A stretch of 64,000 nt of DNA from JAXMAO01 sp046350375 (GTDB lineage Bacteria > Planctomycetota > Phycisphaerae > UBA1845 > UTPLA1): positions 1 to 64,000 of the forward strand of contig JAXMAO010000001.1 in the NCBI GenBank assembly GCA_046350375.1. Reading direction: 5' to 3'. Shown here in pieces: positions 42,566-50,686 of this stretch. The notes under the pieces are model-generated. The model was not told the origin of the DNA and made no database searches. It was given only the letters and a program-made list of their open reading frames with translations. Each line of letters begins with the position of its first letter. Position 1 is the stretch's first letter. The translations under genes and the position numbers were made by a program.

Positions 42566-42590
42566 TTCCCATTTTCGTCTGCGCGTGTCA
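42566..42590 (-). repeat. Prophage right terminal inverted repeat
   Basis: Read from the outer end (42590) it begins TGACACGCGCAGACGAAAAT and matches the left end at 20 of 25 positions. Its TGA also serves as the stop codon of the adjacent integrase frame. Confidence 0.8.
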
Positions 42591-43541
42591 AAGGCAGTTC
42601 ACAAACTCTTGAAACTCTCGCACTTGCGAACGTTTCTCGATTGTTGACTGCCCGACTGCCCTCAAACTGCCCTCAAGACGATTTTCGGGAGCGACCGCAA
42701 GGGCGGTCCCGGAGCCGTTGTTTGCCGAAGCATTCGCGGCGTCACGTGACCCCGCGTTGATGCCGGCGAGTGCGAGCATCGCTTGCTGGCTGTCGTCGTC
42801 GTGCAAGTGATAATACAGGTCGAGCATTTCTGAAGAGGAATGCCCGAGCCACGCGAGGGCCTTCCGATAGGCGACGTGGTGATTGGCACACAAGCTCGCG
42901 AAGTGATGACGAAACGAGTGGAGCTTGAACGTGTCGGGCTTTTCGAACCCGCACGTCTTGCACAGGACCTTGAGCCGCATCAAGAGGTCACGGGCACGAA
43001 TTGCCATGAAGACCGGTCCCGCCTTTTTTGACTCGCCGATGTAGTCGGCAATTCGGGGATGGACGGGGACGAATCGTTCGTCCTTGTCCTTGGTCGTTTC
43101 CCCCGACCCGCCGCGGCGGATATGAAACATCGACGGCTTGCCGTCCCGCTGTCGAATGTCCTCCCAACGAATCTGCTCGACCTCGCCGATTCGAAGGCCG
43201 GCATAGGCCATCATCGAATACGCAAGCCGGTCTTCACCATCCGTGGTCTTTAGGAGAGATTCGACCTGCTCGGTGGTGAAGCATGGCTGCGGGCTCGCCT
43301 TGGCCTTGGGGAGCGACACCGCGGCTAAGCGGTAGTCGCGGGTCAAGGTGTGCCGCCATGCCCATTTGAACGCTTGCTTTGTGAGGACCAAAATCGCATC
43401 AACCGTCTTCGGGGCGTAGCCCTGGTCAAAGAGCCACTTACGAAATGCGAAAAGGTCGTCCACCGAAAATCGGCGGGCGAGCGTGATGCCTTTCTCTTTG
43501 GCATAGTTCTTCAGCTTGGTGAGGTTCTCTTCGTATGAGCC
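42588..43541 (-). pseudogene. Tyrosine recombinase, probably 5' frameshifted
   Basis: The frame encodes a tyrosine integrase catalytic domain with R91 (GLRIGEVEQ), HSFRHH (H182, R185), H208 (LGHSS) and Y217/218 (LDLYYHL), numbering from the start at 43463. The same frame continues upstream to 43541 (SYEENLTKLKNYAKEKG), where a TAA blocks it. Sequence resembling the missing N-terminus (LFVADLPPEQGQALAATQER) is in another frame just upstream, so a frameshift has split the gene. Its C-terminus ends VNCL and takes its stop codon from the prophage terminus, so the true end may be lost. This region is lower in GC than the host. Confidence 0.7.
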
Positions 43542-43959
43542 TTACGCTCCTGTGTGGCGGCAAGTGCTTGACCTTGTTCGGGCGGTAAATCGGCGACGAA
43601 GAGCGGCGGGGTACGAAGCCGTTTCCTCAAACTGCATCCGATTCACGCGACGAGTTGTGAGGCCGTTTGAGGAAATAAGGCCGTCGTCGTCGGGTCCTCA
43701 CCCGCGGCTGGGACCCGCGCGATGGCCGCACGATAAGCAGCCCATCCATCCCCTCCCCTGGCCTATTTCCCGCCTGCCGGTAAGGCTCCGAGTCAGAGGG
43801 GTCCTCATTCTATAGCCGAACCGCCTGGGCAGTAGACGTGACGGTTCGTGGATGACCGGCGCGTCAATTGCGACGCGGAGGCTTGCACTCAGCTTGAGTG
43901 GAGAACGGCCGATGCCCCGGCAGGACGAAGCGAACCTGTGAAATGATGCACGAACAAAA
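43542..43959. other. Lower-GC intergenic remnant with inverted repeat
   Basis: Contains the split N-terminal integrase remnant and an 11-bp inverted repeat, TTTCCTCAAAC (43622-43632) and GTTTGAGGAAA (43667-43677), which could be an integrase arm/core site or a hairpin. I looked for a tRNA attachment gene and found none. No intact gene. Confidence 0.45.
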
Positions 43960-44295
43960 TCAGGCGTGTTGCAGCTTGCGGCCCATCGGCACGAATCGAA
44001 TCTCGACCCGCTTGTCGAGGGCGGCGGCGATGCGTCGCAGCATGGAAAGAGAATGACCCTCGTAATCGGCATCCTCAAGACGTGAAATGACCGACGCGGT
44101 CGTTCCGACGACCTTGGCAAGCTGGGATTGGGTCATGCCGGCCTGCTCGCGAAGCTCGTAGATCCGTCGCGCGACTTCTGCACTGGCTCTTGCCTCCTCA
44201 AGCTCGGCAAGCCGATGCGGTCGCCCAGAAAAATACCTGCGGTGGATGATCTCAACGGCGTCGGTGGTCGGCTTTTTCTTGCGTGCCATGTTCAC
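43960..44295 (-). CDS. higA: HigA-type antitoxin (XRE family)
   Basis: 111 aa from a GTG at 44295 (ATG at 44289 is the alternative). A helix-turn-helix lies at about 52-76 (AGMTQSQLAKVVGTTASVIS), typical of HigA/XRE antitoxins, followed by LSMLRRIAAALDKRVEIRF. It is downstream of, and overlaps by 4 bp, the toxin gene, the usual toxin-first order of higBA. It should neutralise the toxin and repress the operon. Confidence 0.82.
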   Translation of the reverse strand: MNMARKKKPTTDAVEIIHRRYFSGRPHRLAELEEARASAEVARRIYELREQAGMTQSQLAKVVGTTASVISRLEDADYEGHSLSMLRRIAAALDKRVEIRFVPMGRKLQHA

Positions 44296-44660
44296 GTTTC
44301 CTCGTGCGTGTGCCGCTTGGGGTCGGCCTCAAACTTCTTCTTTCGCTCCAAGGCCCTGTCGATCTCCTTGGGCGGGACGGCTCGTTCCTTCACAAGTCCG
44401 TGCGAAAGTATCGCCACGGCTTTTCCATTAAAGAAATAAAGTATCCGGTAGTTCTGCCCCTGGAGGCCGACGCGAAGCTCGTAGATGCCGTCTCGAAGGA
44501 AATCGGCCTCGGGCCGGCGAAGCTCAAATCCAAGCTCGGCGAGCCGTTCAATGCGAACACGGCATTTCGCAACCGCCTTCGTCGGAAGCGAGTCGAGCCA
44601 ATCAAGCATCGGGACGGTTCCATCGTCCTCGCGGTACAAAACGACCTTGGTTCGGGGCAA
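44292..44660 (-). CDS. higB: HigB-type toxin (RelE/Gp49 superfamily)
   Basis: 122 aa. VVLYREDDGTVPMLDWLDSL, RIERLAELGFELRRPEADFL, GIYELRVGLQGQNYRILYFF and VAILSHGLVKERAVPPKEID match the phage-derived Gp49-like/HigB toxin family, ribosome-dependent mRNA interferases. The basic residues (R, K near the C-terminus) expected for catalysis are present. A strong promoter with an operator palindrome lies just upstream. Confidence 0.82.
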   Translation of the reverse strand: MPRTKVVLYREDDGTVPMLDWLDSLPTKAVAKCRVRIERLAELGFELRRPEADFLRDGIYELRVGLQGQNYRILYFFNGKAVAILSHGLVKERAVPPKEIDRALERKKKFEADPKRHTHEET

Positions 44661-44673
44661 AGCCTACACCTCT

Positions 44674-44702
44674 ATTATTCGCAAATTTGCGAAGTTTGTC
44701 AA
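44674..44702 (-). promoter_or_regulatory. higBA promoter with operator palindrome
   Basis: On the minus strand TTGACA (44702-44697), 17 bp, AATAAT (44679-44674). The perfect 16-bp palindrome TTCGCAAATTTGCGAA (44678-44693) fills the spacer and touches the -10 box, so binding of the antitoxin there would block polymerase. Toxin start is 14 bp downstream of the -10. Confidence 0.8.
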
Positions 44703-44790
44703 GCGGATTCTGATGGGCTCGATTTGGCCCAATAATCAAAGAGGTGCAAGCATACAAGGAGAGCGAGCGGAAAGCCTCGGTACATGCAAA

Positions 44791-44813
44791 GAGCCGGCTG
44801 GCGAAGCCGGCTC
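44791..44813. repeat. Perfect hairpin GAGCCGGCT-GGCGA-AGCCGGCTC
   Basis: Nine-bp arms, 5-nt loop, at the boundary between the toxin-antitoxin segment and the IS3 remnant. No T-run on either side, so terminator or REP-like role is open. Confidence 0.5.
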
Positions 44814-44816
44814 AAC

Positions 44817-44978
44817 GCCGCTCAATTGGACTGGCGCAGGGAATACGGCGCGTTGAAGATGGACCAGGCCCGGCGGCTGAAAGAGCTGGAGCGTGAGAAC
44901 GGCCGGCTGAAGAAGGTGGTGGCCGACCTGACCCTGGACAACGCGATCCTGAAGGAGGTCGCCCACCCAAACTTCTGA
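44817..44978 (+). pseudogene. IS3 OrfA C-terminal remnant
   Basis: About 50 residues: LDWRREYGALKMDQARRLKE, then RENGRLKKVVADLTLDNAIL and KEV. This leucine-zipper end is the standard C-terminus of IS3-family OrfA; the helix-turn-helix part is absent. The frame continues upstream through the hairpin, but that sequence is not OrfA-like. Confidence 0.78.
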
Positions 44979-45925
44979 GCCCGGCGCGCCGCAGGGAAGC
45001 GGTCGACCGCGTCCGGGAGATTTATCCAGAAGTTTCGGAGCGTCGAGCGTGTCGCGTGCTGCATCAGGCACGGGCGACACAGCGTCATCGGCCGATCGTT
45101 CGGGACGATGAGCCGTTGCTGACGCGGAGGATGATCGAACTGGCCTGCCAGTACGGCAGATATGGGTATCGCCGGATCACGGCCATGCTGCGACGGGAAG
45201 GGTGGCGAGTGAATCACAAGCAGGTGGAGCGAATCTGGCGAGCGGTGGGTCTGAAGGTGCCGCAGAAGCAGCCGCGACGCGGGCGATTGTGGCTGAATGA
45301 TGGCTCCTGCGTCCGCCATCGGCCGGAGCACCAGGACCACGTGTGGGCCTACGACTTCGTGCATGTGCAGACGCATGACGGCCGGCCGCTGCGGCTGCTG
45401 ACGATCGTGGATGATTACACGCGGGAGTGCCTGGCGATCGACGTGGCCCGGAGATTGAATTCGGAAGATGTCCTGGAGCGCCTGGCCTGGTTGTTTGCGA
45501 CGCGCGGCGTGCCGGAGTATCTGCGAAGCGACAATGGATCGGAGTTTACCGCCCACGCGGTACGGGAGTGGCTGGCGAAGGTGGAGGTGAAGACGTTGTA
45601 CATCGAGCCGGGCAGCCCGTGGGAGAACGGGTATGTGGAGAGCTTCCACGGGAAACTGCGGGACGAACTGCTCAACGGCGAGATCTTCTACACGCTGCTG
45701 GAGGCCAAGGTGCTGATCGAGCGGTGGCGAGTTCACTACAACACCGTGCGGCCGCACAGCTCGCTGGGGTATCGACCGCCGGCTCCGCAGACGATGGCGC
45801 GACCAGCGCCGCAGGCGTGCGTCTTGGGGCTCCGCCCCGCACCCCGCCAGGGGCTCTGCCCCTGGACCCCGGCTTCTTCCCCTCCGCCCGTAAGAAGACA
45901 ACAATCAGCGAGGACGAAACTCTAA
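44972..45925 (+). CDS. IS3 OrfB DDE transposase
   Basis: The frame opens at about 44972 (LLSPARRREAVDRVREIY) in the -1 frame relative to OrfA, with the first ATG at 45056, as expected for an OrfAB frameshift product. It contains the HTH_21 segment RYGYRRITAMLRREGW and a full rve core: WAYDFVHVQTHDGRPL (D), YLRSDNGSEFTA (D) and PWENGYVESFHGKLRDE (E), then SLGYRPPAP. The last ~40 codons read through GC-rich palindromes. With OrfA truncated, natural expression is doubtful. Confidence 0.82.
   Translation, partial: LLSPARRREAVDRVREIYPEVSERRACRVLHQARATQRHRPIVRDDEPLLTRRMIELACQYGRYGYRRITAMLRREGWRVNHKQVERIWRAVGLKVPQKQPRRGRLWLNDGSCVRHRPEHQDHVWAYDFVHVQTHDGRPLRLLTIVDDYTRECLAIDVARRLNSEDVLERLAWLFATRGVPEYLRSDNGSEFTAHAVREWLAKVEVKTLYIEPGSPWENGYVESFHGKLRDELLNGEIFYTLLEAKVLIERWRVHYNTVRPHSSLGYRPPAPQTMARPAPQACVLGLRPAPRQGLCPWTPASSPPPVRRQQSARTKL
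45826..45864. repeat. Palindromic GC-rich repeats at the end of orfB
   Basis: GGGGCTCCGCCCC (45826-45838) and CAGGGGCTCTGCCCCTG (45848-45864). Such palindromes are common scattered repeats in many high-GC genomes; here they are translated as LGLRPAPRQGLCPWTP. Confidence 0.65.
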
Positions 45926-45945
45926 CTTAGGAAGTGGTATCATGA

Positions 45946-46131
45946 GTGGGGGCAGGTCACTTGCGCACTGGCGATCTACTATTTTCGAACTCGGGAACTG
46001 CGATACCGATTGAGCATTGTGGCCGACTTCAGTGTTTGGTGCCAATCTCGGTGTATAATCTGCATGTGAGTGGAAATCGAGATTTCTATGTTGGGAAGTT
46101 TGGTGTTCTTGTGCACAACAAGGCACCATGA
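45946..46131 (+). pseudogene. Hint (pretoxin intein-like) domain C-terminal fragment
   Basis: A GTG-started frame of 61 aa: HLRTGDLLFSNSG, then VPISVYNLHVSGNRDFYVGK and VLVHNKAP. The phrase 'VYNL.V.....YfVG..gvLVHN' is the C-terminus of Hint domains that precede the toxin tip in polymorphic toxins and Rhs proteins. The upstream part was removed, probably with the IS3 insertion, and no toxin tip follows because the frame stops 3 codons after HN. Confidence 0.7.
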
Positions 46132-46655
46132 CGGGCAATTGCCCTGATCGAGCCCGTCGTTTGGCTCCGGGACCGCCCATGACGCGCCGCAGAGTTATCC
46201 TGTTTGTGCTCGTCGTCGCGACGCTCGGTACGTTCGTCGCCCTCGACTTGCGATGTGTGGCGCGCCAGCAGCGCATTTCCTGGGTGGCGAAGCGCCAGCG
46301 GCAACTGGCAACTCTTGCCGAGAGAGTGTTGCGCGGCGTACGCGCTCGGCACGATCGGCCTGTCTACACACAGGACGACCCGCTGTCTGCTGGCATCATC
46401 TCAGAAGGTGATCTTGCGTTCCACGATAACGAGGGCGGCGTGGACGTCCACCGGGAGTTTCGGCCGATTGCGCTGGATGAGCCAACGTCGCCCGAGTTGT
46501 GCGTCATTGAGCGCTACGAGCCGCCGCTCGAATGGGTTCAGCTCGCCGATTCGGCGGGATACGTGTGTGCGACACGGCCGGACTTGTTGACGAAGGCGAT
46601 CACCGAAGACGCTCAGCTTCGCGAACAACACCGGCGTACGCGGAAACATGAGTAG
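46128..46655 (+). CDS. Single-span membrane protein following the Hint fragment
   Basis: 175 aa, ATG inside an ATGA overlap with the Hint fragment (an internal ATG at 46179 is an alternative). Residues about 20-40 form a transmembrane helix (VILFVLVVATLGTFVALDL) followed by a basic segment and a soluble alpha/beta part (WVQLADSAGYVCATRPDLLT). Coupling to the end of a polymorphic-toxin gene suggests it might be an immunity or accessory protein, but no known immunity family is recognised. Confidence 0.5.
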   Translation: MTGNCPDRARRLAPGPPMTRRRVILFVLVVATLGTFVALDLRCVARQQRISWVAKRQRQLATLAERVLRGVRARHDRPVYTQDDPLSAGIISEGDLAFHDNEGGVDVHREFRPIALDEPTSPELCVIERYEPPLEWVQLADSAGYVCATRPDLLTKAITEDAQLREQHRRTRKHE

Positions 46656-46755
46656 CAGACTGGGGAGTCGATCGAACGGAGTTTGTTCGCTAACGGGTCG
46701 CTCACCCAGCCATGCGACGTGTAACCGTGTCAATGCCCGTAGACTGTGAGCCTGC

Positions 46756-47691
46756 GTGTTGGTCGCCGGCGGCATCACGTCCACGGCCGAGTACTTCGGC
46801 GCGCTGGGGCGGCAGTTGATCAACGCGACCGGCGGCCCGGTGTATGATGGACACGACCAGGTGGGCAGCGCGGTGCTGACGACGGATGCACAGAGCGGCT
46901 CGAACAACGGCGCGCGGATGAGCCGGCGCTACTTCACTGCGTTTGGCGAGCGCGTCGCGGAGCTGGGCGAGGGCGGCAGTCCGCCCGCGGCCTGGGCGGC
47001 GACGACGTTCGGCTATTGCGGGGCGTTCGGCTACGAGGGCTCGGCCGAGTGGCCGACGGAGAGTAACTTCGGCGGCGCGTCGGGCGGTGGTTCGGGCGGT
47101 TCGTCGGGCGGTGGCTCGGGCGGTTCGCCGTCGAGCGACAACTTCTGGGAGAGTGACCTGGGCGTGCTGCACGTCGGCGCGCGGTGGTATTGGCCGGAGA
47201 CGGGGAGGTTTTTGCAAAGAGATCCAATTGGTTTGCGCGGCGGCGCGAATGCATATGTGTATTCACGAAATCGCCCGACATTCGTGATTGACCCGAGAGG
47301 GGAGGAGAGCTTCAACGGCTTGGCTTGGTTGGCAGATGGGATTTCACACGCTCGAAATATCAGCAGTATTGTTTGTGGGATACGGAACAAGGACTGGCAG
47401 AGCGTTCGTGATGCATTGAGTGAGTTCATTGCCGATTTCGTGATCGAATACGGCCTAGGAGAAATTAGTCCAACGGGCGCAGCGGCGGTTGGGATAGCAG
47501 GCACAATTGCAGATGGCATTGATTTCGTTAGTCAATGGATGAATGAAATTTGCCAGAACCTATACCGACAACCACCTAATCCTCGCACAATGAGTCTTAC
47601 TGACCCCAATGACTCGCGTGATCTCGACAAAGTCCTCGACAGAATGGGGAAGCAAGGCCTTGGTAATGATCGGGGAATTCCGTCGAAATAG
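46756..47691 (+). pseudogene. Rhs core end with unknown C-terminal tip
   Basis: 311 aa from a GTG at 46756. Residues ~1-130 are degenerate Rhs repeat sequence with a Gly/Ser linker, then the Rhs-core signature LHVGARWYWPETGRFLQRDP and ANAYVYSRNRPTFVIDPRG. The following ~125 residues are the variable tip: VIEYGLGEISPTGAAAVGIA... and are clearly lower in GC. The N-terminal thousands of residues of a normal Rhs gene are absent, so it is a 3' remnant or an orphan tip cassette. Confidence 0.7.
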
Positions 47692-47762
47692 GGCAAGTTC
47701 AGCGATCGCTACTCGCTCTGGTTCGACCCTCGGATCATGAATCGATTGAAAGGGAGGTTACC

Positions 47763-48374
47763 GTGCGTGCAGGTGCTCCATGGTTCTTGGTCGCGATCTG
47801 TGCAGGGGTTCTTCTTGTAGTAGGAACCGGGTTCACCCTCGAGAACAGGAAGGAGATCCAGTGCCACCGACTTGTCATTCGGGACGACGCCGGCAACCCT
47901 CGCGTCGTGCTGGGAATCAGCGACGACGAACCGTATGTGCTGATCCGCGACAAACAGGGAGAGGGGCGGTGCTGCCTGATCGCGCGACGAGATGGCGACA
48001 CCGAACTCAAGTTACTCGGCAAGAACGAGGAACAGAGAGTAGCGCTCTTCGGCTTCGATGACGGCGGCGCAGAAATTCGCCTGCGTCAGTCCGGCGGGCG
48101 GCAGGAGTCACGCTGGGCTGTCGACCCCGCCGGCGACAACACCGGAATCGGGTTTTTCGACGCCCGCGCCAGACCCCTGGCCGGCCTATTTCATCCACCA
48201 GGGTCCGCGGGTGCCCTCTTTCTGGCTGACGAGGCCGGGGAAAAACGGGCCGTCCTTGGGGTTACACCCAAGGGCTGGCCGCTGCTCCGACTGACTAGCC
48301 AAGCAGGCGATGCCAAGACGATTGACTTCCTGCGGGAGCACGAGGACGCAAAGCCGCGCGGGGGCAGTCCATAA
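47763..48374 (+). CDS. Exported beta-repeat protein
   Basis: 203 aa. A signal or anchor helix (FLVAICAGVLLVVGTGFTL) is followed by repeating beta units of the form 'd..G..r..lg': HRLVIRDDAGNPRVVLGISD, ELKLLGKNEEQRVALFGFDD, GALFLADEAGEKRAVLGVTP. Such strand repeats occur in secreted planctomycete-type proteins with unknown function. It starts about 70 bp after the Rhs tip and might be its immunity protein or simply a neighbour. Confidence 0.55.
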   Translation: MRAGAPWFLVAICAGVLLVVGTGFTLENRKEIQCHRLVIRDDAGNPRVVLGISDDEPYVLIRDKQGEGRCCLIARRDGDTELKLLGKNEEQRVALFGFDDGGAEIRLRQSGGRQESRWAVDPAGDNTGIGFFDARARPLAGLFHPPGSAGALFLADEAGEKRAVLGVTPKGWPLLRLTSQAGDAKTIDFLREHEDAKPRGGSP

Positions 48375-48400
48375 TCGGCATAGCTACCGCGACGTGTTGG

Positions 48401-48655
48401 CCCTACACCCTTCAGTACGAGTACGACCTGGGCGGCAACCGCACCGTCAAGCGCCGGCTGAACCCGGTCAGCGGCGCGACGCTCGAGACGACCGAGTATC
48501 ACCATGACTACGATTACGCGCACGGGCAGCCGGCCGAGTACGACTACGGCACGCGCGACAACCGGCTGATGTACTTCGTGGTGAAGGACGCGGCCCGCCC
48601 TCGAGACGCCGCGGCGTGCGCGTTCGGCTATTGCGGCGCATCGGGTTACAGCGGG
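48401..48655 (+). pseudogene. Rhs/YD-repeat fragment
   Basis: An uninterrupted frame reads YTLQYEYDLGGNRTVKRRLN, then TTEYHHDYDYAHGQPAEYDY and CAFGYCGASGYSG. This is Rhs YD-repeat sequence without start or downstream core. FGYCGAxGYxG also occurs in the Rhs remnant at 47.0 kb, so the pieces come from related genes. It runs into the end of the TMTC-like gene on the other strand. Confidence 0.65.
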
Positions 48656-50547
48656 GCCTTGTTGCGGGCGGCTTCCAGCAGCCGCTTGGCCGCCGAGTTC
48701 GCCGGGTCCAGCCGCAGCAGCGTCTCGAACTCGGTGATGGCCTCGGCCTGTTTCTCGGATCGATAGAGATAAATCGCCAGCCGCGCATGGGCCGCCGGGT
48801 TGGCTGGCGCCTGCGAGACGGCAATGCGGGCTTCGCCGACCGCGTCCGCCAGTCGGCCGGTCCGCGCCAGCAAGTCGGCGTAGTTCAGCCGCGCCTCGAC
48901 CAGCTCCGGGCGCAGCGCCAGCGCGGCCGCGAACTCGCGCAGCGCGGCGGCGACGTCGCGCGTGTTGGCCAGCGCCAGCGCCAGGTTCATGCGGGCGTGG
49001 GCCTCGGTGTGCCGGTCGAGGCGCGGACAGGCGAGCGCCTCGTGAAATAGCGCGATCGCCTCGGTCTCGCGCCCCTGGCGGTGGCGGATCAGTCCCAGCC
49101 CGTTCAGCGACGCGGCCCGGGCATAGCCCGACGCGCTGCTCTGCTGGTAGTGCTCGGCAGCCTCGTCCAGCCGGCCGGCGGCGGCGAGGTGGCTGGCGAG
49201 GTTGTGGTGCACGGCCGGGTTGTCGGGGTTCACGGCCAACGCGTGCCGGTTGAGCGACTCGGTGTCGGCCCAGAAGGCCAGCGTCTGCCGCGCGGCGCGA
49301 TGTTCCAGCCAGGCCGCCGCGCCTATCGCGAGCACCAGCAGCATCTGCGGCGTTCGGCCCGGTCGCGCGGCCGCCGTGCGCAGCAGCGCCGCCAGTCCGG
49401 CGCCCAGCGCCAGCAGCGGTCCGAGCATCGGCAGGTAGACGTATTTGTCGGACGCGATGGCGTAGGTGAAGCCCACCGCGCCCATGGTGGGAAAGACCAG
49501 CACCGCGAAGACCAGCGCGGCCACCAGCCCGGCGCGCGTCCAGCGCAGGCTGACGATCACGCCCGCACCCAGCGCCAGCGACACCCCCAGCGCCACGCGC
49601 AGCGCCGAATTCGACAGGTCGAACGGCCTTGGAAAGAGGTAGCCGGCCGAGAGCCCGACCGGCCAGACCATCTGCCGCGCATAGAGCGCCACGTTGTGCG
49701 CGACGATCAGCGCGACGACGCGCGGCGTGCGCTCGCTGGCGGCAATGATGCTGCCCGATGTTCGCTGCGAAACAAACGTGACCGCACAGCCCGCCAGCAG
49801 CAGCGCGATCAGCGGCAGCTTCTCAAGCAGCGTGCGCACCGTCAGCCGATTCAGCGGCCAGAAGTCGAGGACCATCATGACCAGCGGCAGCGCCACGCTG
49901 GTGGGCTTGGCGAGCAGGCTGAGCGCGTAGGCGACCAGGACCACGGCGTAGCGCCACCAGCCGCGGCGCTGCGCCCAGCCGACGTACGCCAGCAGGCTCG
50001 CGAGCGCCAGCGCGGTCGACAGCAGCGTCTTGCGTTCGCCGATCCACGCCAGCGGCTCGACCGTCAGCGGGTGCCACGCGAAGAGCAGCGCGACCGCCAG
50101 CGCCGCGTCGACGCGCCCGAACAGCCGCCCCACGATCAGGCAGATCAGCGCGGCGTTCAGCGCGTGCAGCGCGAGCTGCGTCTGGTGGATCGGGCGCAGG
50201 TTGTCCGGCCGGGCGCCGCGCCACACGTCGAGCATGAGTGAGATCATTGTGAGCGGCTGGTAATAGCCGCGGACGGTCGAGGGGTTTTGCACCTCGGTGA
50301 AGAAGCGCCTGGCCGACGCCGCGCCGGGGTTTTGAACCAGCGCGTTGCGGGTGAAATAGTCGTCGTCGTCGAACCAGACCGCGCGGGCCGACAGCACCGG
50401 CGCATGCGCCAGCCAGGCCAGCGCCGCAACCAGCCCGGCCGCCAGCAGCAGCGCCACCGTCGCCGGCGGGCGCGCGTTGGCGGCCTGTGCGAGCGGTGCA
50501 TCGGCCATCGGTGCAGGCGATTCGGACACGCGATTCCTCATCGACAC
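48646..50547 (-). CDS. TMTC-like multi-spanning membrane protein with TPR domain
   Basis: 633 aa. About ten hydrophobic helices fill residues 25-420. The first periplasmic loop carries DDDDYFTRNALVQNPG, and VEPLAWIGERKTLLSTALAL follows in the position of the conserved 'VEavaWv..R.dlLs' of TMTC/GT-C type proteins, proposed O-mannosyl or related lipid-linked sugar transferases. The C-terminal ~200 residues are TPRs (NPDNPAVHHNLASHLAAAGR, LRPELVEARLNYADLLARTG). Donor and acceptor are unknown. Start may be at the ATG at 50541. Confidence 0.78.
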   Translation of the reverse strand: MSMRNRVSESPAPMADAPLAQAANARPPATVALLLAAGLVAALAWLAHAPVLSARAVWFDDDDYFTRNALVQNPGAASARRFFTEVQNPSTVRGYYQPLTMISLMLDVWRGARPDNLRPIHQTQLALHALNAALICLIVGRLFGRVDAALAVALLFAWHPLTVEPLAWIGERKTLLSTALALASLLAYVGWAQRRGWWRYAVVLVAYALSLLAKPTSVALPLVMMVLDFWPLNRLTVRTLLEKLPLIALLLAGCAVTFVSQRTSGSIIAASERTPRVVALIVAHNVALYARQMVWPVGLSAGYLFPRPFDLSNSALRVALGVSLALGAGVIVSLRWTRAGLVAALVFAVLVFPTMGAVGFTYAIASDKYVYLPMLGPLLALGAGLAALLRTAAARPGRTPQMLLVLAIGAAAWLEHRAARQTLAFWADTESLNRHALAVNPDNPAVHHNLASHLAAAGRLDEAAEHYQQSSASGYARAASLNGLGLIRHRQGRETEAIALFHEALACPRLDRHTEAHARMNLALALANTRDVAAALREFAAALALRPELVEARLNYADLLARTGRLADAVGEARIAVSQAPANPAAHARLAIYLYRSEKQAEAITEFETLLRLDPANSAAKRLLEAARNKAPL

Positions 50548-50686
50548 GGGGGTGCCGGCCGGCCCCGCGCCGCCGACAGCCTATCGCAAGTCTGGCGACG
50601 CCGCGAAAAAGAGCGTGCCGCGCACGGCACACAGCCGGACGCGGCACGCGAGATGAACGCAATCTACGCCGGTCGTCGGGCCGCGA

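Larger units (their letters stand above)
1747..42590. mobile_element. Mu/B3-like transposable prophage, about 40.8 kb
   Basis: The element carries a MuA-like DDE transposase, a MuB-like ATPase, an S24 repressor, and a head module in Mu order (gp27, gp28, gp29/F, I, T, gp36, G families). Its outer ends are imperfect inverted repeats that start 5'-TGA and end TCA-3', matching the TG...CA rule of transposing phages, and 40.8 kb is a normal length for the group. Late genes all read leftward and early genes rightward from a control region near 26-29 kb. Tail genes include tube, two-frame chaperone and tape measure but no recognisable sheath, suggesting a siphovirus-like tail. No core gene is obviously destroyed, so it may be functional. 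The flanks do not match each other and no 5-bp target duplication is seen. Confidence 0.9.
44815..45925 (+). mobile_element. IS3-family element, 5'-truncated
   Basis: The end of orfA and a full orfB in the -1 frame are present. The DNA-binding N-terminus of OrfA and the left inverted repeat are missing, so the element is probably immobile by itself. Its 3' side is followed within about 20 bp by the end of a Hint domain, so it sits in or beside an old polymorphic-toxin gene. Exact ends could not be fixed. Confidence 0.75.

Noticed and set aside
1742..42595. 5-bp target duplication
   Set aside because: Left flank TCCTC and right flank AAGGC are unrelated in either orientation.
43681..43959. 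A tRNA gene as attachment site for the integrase
   Set aside because: I searched both strands for a T-arm and a cloverleaf; nothing fits.
42591..44700. Remaining 5' part of rsmB beyond the prophage
   Set aside because: Translated the minus strand to the IS element; only integrase and toxin-antitoxin sequence is present.
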